Positions 57,231-64,000 of a stretch of 64,000 bases of DNA are shown here, piece by piece (the stretch's first letter is position 1; each line of letters starts with the position of its first letter). The stretch spans positions 62,001 to 126,000 of the forward strand of contig JAQTLU010000003.1 of NCBI GenBank assembly GCA_028714735.1, read 5' to 3'. The notes beneath the pieces were generated by a model. That model saw nothing but the letters and a program-made list of their open reading frames with translations, was not told where the DNA came from and searched no databases. Source of the DNA: Gallionellaceae bacterium (lineage in GTDB: Bacteria > Pseudomonadota > Gammaproteobacteria > Burkholderiales > Thiobacillaceae). The translations under genes were made by a program, and so were the position numbers.

Positions 57231-59677
57231 GGCGAAACCTCCAGAGGTTGGGAAGCAAGGAAGGACGCGGACGAGGGGGCGGACCGCAATAGGTCGGCCG
57301 CCCAATCGAGGCCGCGGTGACGCAGCCAGGCACCTGCGAAGCCCGGTATTCCGGCATCGCGCAGCACGTTGTCGATGGCGCGCTGGTCTTGGGGCGTCGA
57401 AGCGCCCGCAAAGGCGAGCGTGACCGGCCCGAGGTCCAGATCGAACAGACGGTTGCCGAGACGCGACTGGTAGTAGTAGTCGCGCTTGGGCTGGGCGGTG
57501 GCGACGATCTCGATTTGTCGGCTGTTGAGTCCGAAGCCCTCGTAGATCGTGCGAATCTGCGGCTCGGTGGCCTGCGGATTCGGCAGGAAGATGCGACTGG
57601 CGCAGCTCTCGATGATCGCGGGCGCGATGGTCGAGTCCTTGATGTCGGCGAGCGACTGCGTGGCAAAGATGACGCTGACGTTCTTCTTGCGCAGCGTCTT
57701 GAGCCACTGGCGAATGCGCGCCGCGAACACCGGGTCGTCAAGAAACAGCCAAGCTTCATCAAGAATCAGCAGTGTTGGCGAGCCGTCGAAACGCTCATCG
57801 AAGCGCGCGAACAGATAGCCCAGCACGGCCAGCACCGCGGCCTTGCTGTGCATCAGTTCCTCCATCTCGAAGCCCTGAACGTCGCCCACGCCCAGCCGGT
57901 CGTTGTCGGCATCCAGCAACTTGCCGTGAGCGCCACCGAGCACGTAGGGGGCGAGCGCCTGGCGCAGTGCGTTCGATTGCAACAGCACTGACAAGCCGGT
58001 CAGCGTGCGCTGCTCGACTGGTGCGCCGGCGAGACTGTTGAGCGCTGACCAGATGGCCACCTTCTCGTCGGGACCGATGGACACACCCTCGTGCCGAAAC
58101 CGGCCTTCAATCCATTCGGCCGCCCAGGTGCGATAGCCCTCCCGGTCGATGCGGGCGAGCGGCTGGAACGCGATCTCCCCATCAGTACCCAGGTCGTAGT
58201 GCTCGCCGCCCAAGCCGAGAATGGTGGCGCGCATCGAGCGCCCCATGTCGAAGGCGAAGATGCGTGAACCGGGATAGCGGCGGAACTGCATCGCCAGCGT
58301 GGCGAGCAGAACCGACTTGCCCATGCCGGTCGGGCCGGCCACCAGCGTATGTCCCACGTCGCCGATGTGCGTCACCAGCCGGAACGGCGTCGCGCCCTCC
58401 GTGCGCGTCACGATCAGCGGCGGTCCGTCGAGGTGTGCGTTCTTCTCAGGCCCGGCCCACACTGCCGACACCGGCATCAGGTGCGCGAGGTTCAGCGTCG
58501 AGACGATGGGCTGGCGCACATTGGCGTAGACATTGCCCGGCACCGACGACAGCCAGGCCTCCACGGCGTTCAGCGTCTCCGGGATGGTCACGAAGCCACG
58601 CCCCTGGATGACGCGCTCCACCCTACGCAGCTTCTCGTCAGCCGCATTGGCGTCTGTATCCAGCACGGTCACGGTCGCGGTGACGTAGCCGAAGGCGACT
58701 TGATCGCTGCCTAACTCCTGCAAGGCTGAGTCCGCGTCGGCGGCCTTGTTGCTGGCGTCGGTATCGACCAACGGGCTTTCCTGTTGGAAGATGGTTTCGC
58801 GCAGCAGTGCGAGGACGTTCTTGCGCTTGGCAAACCACTGCCGGCGCAGGCGACCAAGCTCTTTCTCGGCCTCAGCCTTGTCCATGCACAGGAAGCGCGT
58901 GCTCCAGCGGTAGGCGAAACCGAGCCGGTTGAGGTCGTCCAGAATCCCCGGCCAGGTCGAGGTTGGGAAGCCACGGATCGTCACCACGCGCAAGTTCTGG
59001 TCGCCCAGCATGGGCGCGAGGCCGCCGATCAGCGGCGCATCGGCCAGCAGCGCATCGAGATGGAACGGCACTTCCGGCACACCGATGCAGTAGTGATGCG
59101 CCGAGACAGTCGCATGCAGGTAGGTCAGGATCTGGCTGTCGTCGAGCCAGGTGATCTCCGGCATCACACCGTCCAGCAGGTCATAGATGCGGTCGGTTTC
59201 GGCGACGAAGGCCGACAAGCGTTCGCGCCAGTCCACCCCTTGCGTAGGCGTGTTTTCGTAGAGCATCTTGGCCGCGCGAGCGCGGGATTCTTCCGCTGGC
59301 AGGTATTGCAACGTGAGGTGATAGCCGCTCTCGAAGTGGTTGCCTGACTCCTCGAAATTGGCGCGTCGCTCCTCGTCCACCAGCCAGGACAACGGCTCCG
59401 GGAAATCCGAGTGCGGATAGTCCGCTGCAGGCCGGCGTTCGGCTTCGACGAACAGCGCCCAGCCAGAGCCAAGCCGGCGCAGCGCGTTGTTCAGCCGTGC
59501 CGTGGTGGCGATCAGCTCGCCCTGCGTCGCACTGTCCAGGTCCGGCCCACGAAAGCGCGCCGTGCGCTGGAAACTGCCATCCTTGTTGAGCACGACACCC
59601 GGCGCGATCAGACCGGCCCAGGGTAGCCAGTCGGCAAGCAAGGCCGGGCGCTGGCGGTATTCGGCGAGGTTCAGCAT
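57227..59677 (-). CDS. trbE: Conjugal transfer ATPase TrbE (VirB4-like)
   Basis: The large ATPase that powers pilus assembly and DNA transfer, 816 residues. The N-terminal part has the CagE/VirB4 domain (LPWAGLIAPGVVLNKDGSF, TWLDDSQILTYLHATVS). Walker A is in TLVAGPTGMGKSVLLATLA (near residue 445) and Walker B in PTLLILDEAWLFLDDP. The C-terminal NVSVIFATQSLADIKDS block follows. It is ten bases after trbD. Confidence 0.96.
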   Translation of the reverse strand: MLNLAEYRQRPALLADWLPWAGLIAPGVVLNKDGSFQRTARFRGPDLDSATQGELIATTARLNNALRRLGSGWALFVEAERRPAADYPHSDFPEPLSWLVDEERRANFEESGNHFESGYHLTLQYLPAEESRARAAKMLYENTPTQGVDWRERLSAFVAETDRIYDLLDGVMPEITWLDDSQILTYLHATVSAHHYCIGVPEVPFHLDALLADAPLIGGLAPMLGDQNLRVVTIRGFPTSTWPGILDDLNRLGFAYRWSTRFLCMDKAEAEKELGRLRRQWFAKRKNVLALLRETIFQQESPLVDTDASNKAADADSALQELGSDQVAFGYVTATVTVLDTDANAADEKLRRVERVIQGRGFVTIPETLNAVEAWLSSVPGNVYANVRQPIVSTLNLAHLMPVSAVWAGPEKNAHLDGPPLIVTRTEGATPFRLVTHIGDVGHTLVAGPTGMGKSVLLATLAMQFRRYPGSRIFAFDMGRSMRATILGLGGEHYDLGTDGEIAFQPLARIDREGYRTWAAEWIEGRFRHEGVSIGPDEKVAIWSALNSLAGAPVEQRTLTGLSVLLQSNALRQALAPYVLGGAHGKLLDADNDRLGVGDVQGFEMEELMHSKAAVLAVLGYLFARFDERFDGSPTLLILDEAWLFLDDPVFAARIRQWLKTLRKKNVSVIFATQSLADIKDSTIAPAIIESCASRIFLPNPQATEPQIRTIYEGFGLNSRQIEIVATAQPKRDYYYQSRLGNRLFDLDLGPVTLAFAGASTPQDQRAIDNVLRDAGIPGFAGAWLRHRGLDWAADLLRSAPSSASFLASQPLEVSP

Positions 59678-59687
59678 GGCATGCTCC

Positions 59688-59957
59688 TCACACGTCCAGC
59701 AGCGGTTTGTGTTTCAGGTGGGTGGCAAACACCTGCATGAACTGCGGATCGACGCGCGCGCCCCACATCGCCAGCGAGTGGCCGACGATCCAGAGCACCA
59801 AGCCCGGAATCCACAATTGCAGGCCCAGGCCCACGGCGGCGGCCAGCGTGCCGTTGGCAATCGCCACCGTGCGTGGCGCACCGCCCAGCAGGATCGGCTC
59901 GGTCAGCGAGCGATGCAGCGGAATCTCGAAGCCCGGCAGGTCGTTGGTCGATCTCAT
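59688..59957 (-). CDS. trbD: Conjugal transfer protein TrbD (VirB3-like)
   Basis: An 89-residue inner-membrane protein of the VirB3 family: EIPLHRSLTEPILLGG motif near the start, then one or two spans (GTLAAAVGLGLQLWIPGLVLW), ending HLKHKPLLDV. The start at 59957 overlaps trbC by ATGA. Confidence 0.93.
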   Translation of the reverse strand: MRSTNDLPGFEIPLHRSLTEPILLGGAPRTVAIANGTLAAAVGLGLQLWIPGLVLWIVGHSLAMWGARVDPQFMQVFATHLKHKPLLDV

Positions 59958-60331
59958 ACGACGGCCCCGCCAGAGAAGCTGAAGAACGACAGGAAGAACG
60001 AGGACGCGGCAAACGCGATGGACAGACCGAAGACAATCTGAATCAACTTGCGAAAACCACCGGACGTGTCGCCGAAGGCCAGCGCCAGGCCCGTCGAAAT
60101 GATGATGATGACCGCGATGATCCGCGCCACCGGTCCCTGGATGGAGTCGAGGATGGATTGCAGCGGCCCTTCCCAAGGCATTGAGGAACCGGCAGCCTTC
60201 GCCGTGCCTGCCATCGTCAGCATCGCGGCGGCCAGCAGCAGACCGTGATGGGCAGGCTCGGCCAGACGGCGCAAGCGGACGAGGATCGAAGCCGGATTTA
60301 CGGAAATGCGGAAAGCATGGGCGTGTGTCAT
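59954..60331 (-). CDS. trbC: Conjugal transfer pilin TrbC (VirB2-like)
   Basis: Pilin precursor of 125 residues. It has a long leader ending near TAKA, then a mature part with PWEGPLQSILDSIQGPVAR and two hydrophobic spans (IIAVIIIISTGLALAFGD; IVFGLSIAFAASSFFLSF), as in the TrbC/VirB2 family. Its start overlaps the trbB stop by ATGA. Confidence 0.93.
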   Translation of the reverse strand: MTHAHAFRISVNPASILVRLRRLAEPAHHGLLLAAAMLTMAGTAKAAGSSMPWEGPLQSILDSIQGPVARIIAVIIIISTGLALAFGDTSGGFRKLIQIVFGLSIAFAASSFFLSFFSFSGGAVV

Positions 60332-61368
60332 GGAAGTTCTCCAGGTTGGTTGGGTGACAGGGAAGAAAGATCGGAAGACAGCGGCAGCAGTTCTGGAAAC
60401 GGCGTTTCCAGTCCGTCTGCCAGGCGATAGCCCGTGCCGTCGAAGCCGGCGACACGGGCGATGGTTTCGATGCGGCGTTTTCGGCCGCGGCCGACGATGA
60501 ACACGACGACATTCACCGCCTCGGCGATCAGCGCGCGCGGCGGATTCACCGCGACTTCGAGAACCAACTGTTCCAGGCGCAGCAACGCGCCCAGCGCGGA
60601 ACCGGCGTGAATGGTGGCAATCCCACCGGGATGGCCGGTGCCCCAGACCTTGATGAGATCCAGTGCCTCGCCGCCGCGTACCTCGCCGACAACCACGCGG
60701 TCGGGGCGCAGCCGCATCGTGGCGCGCACCAGTTCGGTCATGGAGACGACGCCCGCGCGCGTGCGCAGCGGCACGTGGTCACGGGCGGCGCATTGCAGTT
60801 CGATGGTGTCTTCGAGCACCAGCACGCGGTCGCCGGTGACGGCGATCTCTGCGAGCAAGGCATTCGCCAGCGTGGTCTTGCCCGTACTGGTGCCACCGGC
60901 GATCAGGATGTTCTGCCGCTCCCGCACCGCGCGGCGCAGGAACTCAGCCTGTTGGGCAGACAGGATGCCGTCGGCCACGTAGCGATCCAGGCCGATGATG
61001 TTCACGGCTCGCTTGCGCAACGCGAAGGCAGGCCCTGGCGCGGCGGGAGGCAGGATGCCCTCGAAGCGTTCGCCCGTCTCGGGCAGCTCGGCGGTCAAGA
61101 GCGGCTGGCCGCGATGAACTTCCGCACCAACGTGCGCTGCGACCAGCCGGATGATGCGTTCGCCATCTTCTTCGGACAGCTCCACGCCCAGCGGCGCGCG
61201 GCCGGACGACAGGCGATCCACCCACAGTGACCGATCAGGGTTGAGCATGATTTCCACCACGTCCGGGTCTTCCAGCGCGGCGGCGATCACCGGCCCCATG
61301 GCCGTGCGCAGCATGCGGATGCGTCGGTCGAGCGAGGTGGTGGCGAAGGATTCGGATTGCGCGCTCAT
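60328..61368 (-). CDS. trbB: Conjugal transfer ATPase TrbB (VirB11-like)
   Basis: Hexameric VirB11-family traffic ATPase, 346 residues. Walker A is NILIAGGTSTGKTTLANALL (near 150), the Asp box is VLVLEDTIELQC, Walker B lies in DRVVVGEVRGGEALD and the His box in GTGHPGGIATIHAGS. It overlaps both the CopG-like gene and trbC by ATGA. Being in the middle of the coupled array, it cannot be expressed without its neighbours. Confidence 0.96.
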   Translation of the reverse strand: MSAQSESFATTSLDRRIRMLRTAMGPVIAAALEDPDVVEIMLNPDRSLWVDRLSSGRAPLGVELSEEDGERIIRLVAAHVGAEVHRGQPLLTAELPETGERFEGILPPAAPGPAFALRKRAVNIIGLDRYVADGILSAQQAEFLRRAVRERQNILIAGGTSTGKTTLANALLAEIAVTGDRVLVLEDTIELQCAARDHVPLRTRAGVVSMTELVRATMRLRPDRVVVGEVRGGEALDLIKVWGTGHPGGIATIHAGSALGALLRLEQLVLEVAVNPPRALIAEAVNVVVFIVGRGRKRRIETIARVAGFDGTGYRLADGLETPFPELLPLSSDLSSLSPNQPGELP

Positions 61369-61829
61369 GACGCACGCTCCTGGGCGTCGGCCAACGCCGC
61401 CGCTTCGTCCAGCCGCGCAGTGTCGGGTTGAAGTTCCTCCACCACGTCACGCACCAAACTGCGCCCGCGCAGCAGGTGACGGCCGAGCTGTTTGACGAAC
61501 TGCTCGAAGCGAGCCTTGCCTTGGGCGCGGGCCGCCTCCTGGTGTGCTTCGGGAACCGGTGTGCTGACAGTGAGGAAGTAGCGAACAAACAGCGCCAGCG
61601 TCTCGATCTCGATGTTTTGATCGCGCTCCAGCCGCTCGAACTGGCGCGTCAGCCTATCCAGCCGCTTGGCGATGGCCGCCTCGCGCTGATCGCCCGCATC
61701 CGGCGACAGCCAGGAGGCCAGTGCCGCTGCGACGATGGATGACTTGGACACGCCTTTCTTGGCAGCCAGTTCGTCCAGACGCTTGGCGTGCTCGGGCGGA
61801 ATGAACAGGTTGAGGCGGTATTGGCTCAT
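61365..61829 (-). CDS. CopG/RHH-like protein of the tra-trb junction
   Basis: A 154-residue protein with an N-terminal ribbon-helix-helix (YRLNLFIPPEHAKRLDELAA, KKGVSKSSIVAAAL) and a helical C-terminal part with many charged residues (RLTRQFERLERDQNIEIETL). In Tn4371-like elements a CopG-like gene stands between traG and trbB, exactly as here. It is likely an autoregulator of the transfer operon or a DNA-binding accessory of TraG. It is coupled on both sides by ATGA. Confidence 0.85.
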   Translation of the reverse strand: MSQYRLNLFIPPEHAKRLDELAAKKGVSKSSIVAAALASWLSPDAGDQREAAIAKRLDRLTRQFERLERDQNIEIETLALFVRYFLTVSTPVPEAHQEAARAQGKARFEQFVKQLGRHLLRGRSLVRDVVEELQPDTARLDEAAALADAQERAS

Positions 61830-63829
61830 AGCTGGATTCCGTCGTCAGGGTCGAGGGATGCCAGCCGGGCCGTGCGTTGCATGGCCGGGTCGAGCTGGCG
61901 GGGAAGCGGCAGCGGCAAGTCGTCGTCATCGAGTAGCGCCAGGTCATTGCTGGCAGGCTCCTGTTCGGGGTGGTACTCGGCGACTTCGGATAGCTCTGGC
62001 TGACGGCGCGGTCCACCGTCGTCGGTCGTACTGGTGTCGCTGCCGGTCAGGCCCACGGCGGCGGACGCGGCTGGTACGGCGGGGACTGCCATGCCGCTCC
62101 AGTCGTCGGCGCGTGTCGGCGGCGCATCGGCGTAGCGCCCAGCCGCAAGCGTTGGCGGCGGCAGCACGCGCCGCTTGAAGTTGGCGTCAGTGAAGTAGCG
62201 CAGCTTCTTCGCCTTGATCGGCGCCACGCTGGACACCATCACCACGGCCTCGTCCGGCGGGAGTTGCATCACCTCACCGGGCGTCAACAGCGGGCGCGCC
62301 GTTTCCTGGCGTGACACCATCAGGTGGCCCAACCACGGCGCGAGCCGGTGTCCCGCGTAGTTGCGCTGCGCGCGCAGCTCGGTGGCCGTGCCCAGCGTCT
62401 CGGAAATGCGCTTGGCGGTGCGTTCGTCGTTGGTGGCGAACGTCACCCGGACATGGCAGTTGTCGAGGATGGAATGGTTCTGGCCGTAGGCTTTGTCGAT
62501 CTGGTTGAGCGACTGCGCGATCAGGAAGCTGCGAATGCCGTAGCCGGCCATGAACGCCAAGGCCGTCTCGAAGAAATCGAGTCGGCCCAGCGCCGGGAAC
62601 TCATCGAGCATCAACAACAGCTTGTGGCGGCGCGCGATGCCGTCGCTGCCGTCGAGCGATTCGGTCAGGCGCCGACCGATCTGGTTGAGGATCAGCCGCA
62701 CCAGCGGCTTGGTGCGGCTGATGTCCGACGGCGGCACGACGAGGTACAGCGAGACGGGATGCTCGGATGCGATCAGGTCGGCGATGCGCCAGTCGCAGCG
62801 CGAGGTGACTTCGGCTACCGTGGGATCGCGGTACAGGCCAAGAAAGGACATGGCCGTGGACAGCACGCCCGAGCGCTCGTTGTCGCTCTTGTTGAGCACT
62901 TCGCGCGCGGCCGAGGCGACGACAGGATGTGGGGCATCACCCAGGTGCCGCGTCGTCATCATCCGGTGCAGCGTCAGCTCGAACGGGCATGCTGGGTCGG
63001 ACAGGAAGTTGGCAACGCCGCGCAGCGTCTTGTCTTCGCCCGCGTAGAGCACATGCAGGATGGCGCCGACCAGTAGCGCGTGCGAAGTCTTTTCCCAATG
63101 GTTGCGGCGCTCCAGCGCGCCTTCGGGATCGACCAGGATGTCGGCGATGTTCTGTACATCGCGCACCTCATGCGCGCCGCGCCGGACCTCCAACAGCGGG
63201 TTGTAGGCTGCCGACTTGGCATCGGTGGGGTTGAACAGCAGGCAGTGCGAGAAGCGCGAGCGCCAGCCGGCGGTGATCTGCCAGTTCTCGCCCTTGATGT
63301 CGTGGATGACAGCGGACGCGGGCCAGGAAAGAAGCGTTGGCACTACGAGGCCGACACCTTTGCCGGAGCGCGTCGGTGCAAAGGTCAGAACGTGTTCCGG
63401 TCCTTCGTGCCGCAGGTACTGCCCATCATGCAGGCCGAGAAAAACGCCGGCTGGCTGATTCAGGCCGGCTTTGCGAATGTCGGCGGCATCGGCCCAGCGC
63501 GCCGAACCGTAGGTCGTGACCAGCTTCGATTGCCGTGAACGCCACACCGACATGGCGATGGCAACCAGGACGGCGACCAAGCCGCTGCCGCCTGCGATCG
63601 CTCCACCGATGTCGAAGACATGCGGCGCGTAGGCATCGAAGAAAAACCACCACTCGAACAGCCGCCAGGGGTGATAGACCGGTGTGCCGAAGAAATCGAA
63701 CCAGGGCGAGCCCAGGCGTAATTGATAGCCCAGGGCGTTGGCTGTCCATTGTGTGGCACTCCACACACCGGCGATCACGATGCTGAAAACAACAGCGATC
63801 TGCCCGAACAGCACACCTTGACCTTGCAT
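61826..63829 (-). CDS. traG: Type IV coupling protein TraG (VirD4-like)
   Basis: The ATPase that brings the relaxase-DNA complex to the secretion channel, 667 residues. Two membrane spans (GQIAVVFSIVIAGVWSAT; SGLVAVLVAIAMSVW) are followed by Walker A in LTFAPTRSGKGVGLVVPTLL (near 130) and Walker B in KLLLMLDEFPALGRLDFF, plus SFLIAQSLNQIDKAYG. The C-terminal 90 residues are acidic and proline-rich. The start at 63829 has GGAGG before it; the in-frame ATG 36 bases upstream is weaker. It is the first gene of the visible tra/trb operon. Confidence 0.96.
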   Translation of the reverse strand: MQGQGVLFGQIAVVFSIVIAGVWSATQWTANALGYQLRLGSPWFDFFGTPVYHPWRLFEWWFFFDAYAPHVFDIGGAIAGGSGLVAVLVAIAMSVWRSRQSKLVTTYGSARWADAADIRKAGLNQPAGVFLGLHDGQYLRHEGPEHVLTFAPTRSGKGVGLVVPTLLSWPASAVIHDIKGENWQITAGWRSRFSHCLLFNPTDAKSAAYNPLLEVRRGAHEVRDVQNIADILVDPEGALERRNHWEKTSHALLVGAILHVLYAGEDKTLRGVANFLSDPACPFELTLHRMMTTRHLGDAPHPVVASAAREVLNKSDNERSGVLSTAMSFLGLYRDPTVAEVTSRCDWRIADLIASEHPVSLYLVVPPSDISRTKPLVRLILNQIGRRLTESLDGSDGIARRHKLLLMLDEFPALGRLDFFETALAFMAGYGIRSFLIAQSLNQIDKAYGQNHSILDNCHVRVTFATNDERTAKRISETLGTATELRAQRNYAGHRLAPWLGHLMVSRQETARPLLTPGEVMQLPPDEAVVMVSSVAPIKAKKLRYFTDANFKRRVLPPPTLAAGRYADAPPTRADDWSGMAVPAVPAASAAVGLTGSDTSTTDDGGPRRQPELSEVAEYHPEQEPASNDLALLDDDDLPLPLPRQLDPAMQRTARLASLDPDDGIQL

Positions 63830-64000
63830 TCTGGCCTCCGATTTCTCCCATGTGGCAAGTGGCACGAAGACGTGCCGTTGTCATCAGGATCGGGGGCAGA
63901 GCAAGGCCGGTCAAAGACCGTTATTGGGACAAGGATGCCTGATACGGCATCAATTCATGTAGCGGCGAACCCAGTAAAAACGCCGCAAGCGACGGCACGC
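63830..64000. other. Upstream region of the tra/trb operon
   Basis: No complete gene is visible in the last 171 bases. Short dyads occur (GTGGCAC...GTGCC near 63850, and ATGCC-TGATA-CGGCAT at 63935-63950). This is the expected site of the tra promoter, but no convincing -35/-10 pair stands out. Confidence 0.4.

Larger units (their letters stand above)
35173..64000. mobile_element. Tn4371-like integrative conjugative element, partial, with nuclease/ATPase cargo
   Basis: The traG-copG-trbBCDEJLFGI-DUF2274 order at 51.8-63.8 kb is that of the Tn4371 family of integrative conjugative elements. The defence-like genes at 35.4-51.9 kb lie directly against the end of the trb operon. The left border is placed somewhere in 35173-35398, between the TlpA-like gene and the GHKL gene. 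This is an inference from gene content and not from a recognised attachment site. Integrase, relaxase and replication genes are not in the window and should lie to the right. The region 35173-35398 itself contains no gene I can support. Confidence 0.65.

Noticed and set aside
60328-60500. Possible oriT in the trb operon
   Set aside because: No nick-site-like motif or relaxase gene is present; oriT should lie further right, beyond the window.
35250-63998. CCGTCGCTT near 35250 and its reverse complement near 63990 as possible element ends
   Set aside because: Only nine bases, and the right-hand copy lies before traG, well inside the expected element; chance is the better explanation.

Overview
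The window looks like a chromosome segment of a GC-rich betaproteobacterium, probably Rhodocyclales or a close relative. Signs of this are the mltG-tmk-holB-pilZ-tatD order, an EF-P with Arg32 beside EarP, oxygen-independent ubiquinone genes (ubiU/ubiV), a PEP-CTERM/exosortase-type acyltransferase, and the divergent icd/rluE pair. The species cannot be named from sequence alone.

Region 1 (1-35.2 kb) is mostly chromosomal housekeeping. In order it holds: the cell wall, nucleotide and replication operon mltG(partial)-tmk-holB-pilZ-tatD; clpS-clpA; a cold-shock gene; icd and rluE; an MtaD/TrzA-type amidohydrolase; two exported proteins sharing an N-terminal module, one carrying 11 PAxY-type repeats; an operon of nitronate monooxygenase-like gene, earP and efp; yhcC-ubiU-ubiV; a small membrane protein and a di-haem cytochrome c peroxidase; ftsK-lolA; malQ; trxB; an Smr protein; an L,D-transpeptidase and tadA; a 1153-residue protein that I identify as pyrophosphate-type PEP carboxykinase; fabI; a PEP-CTERM-associated acyltransferase; an unrecognised 445-residue protein; and a TlpA-like thioredoxin.

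Region 2 (about 35.2-51.9 kb) is an accessory nuclease/ATPase island with the character of a defence island. It has three transcription units. (a) A leftward pair: a PHP-SMC ATPase (TrlF-like) followed by a GHKL ATPase fused to a PD-(D/E)XK-like nuclease. (b) A leftward, translationally coupled operon: HTH regulator, UvrD helicase with a Cas4-like nuclease end, type III-like Mod methyltransferase, then Res helicase-nuclease. (c) A divergent rightward gene for a sacsin-type HATPase with a C-terminal DUF3883 nuclease-like domain. A tandem 10-bp repeat with an inverted copy lies between (b) and (c).

Region 3 (51.8-64 kb) is the mating-pair-formation operon of a Tn4371-like integrative conjugative element: traG, a CopG-like gene, trbB, C, D, E, J, L, F, G, I and a DUF2274 gene. 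All run leftward, most with ATGA overlaps. The DUF2274 gene runs into the 3' end of the DUF3883 gene, so the island appears to sit directly against the conserved end of the trb operon. No integrase, relaxase or attachment site is visible. No rRNA, tRNA or CRISPR array was recognised.
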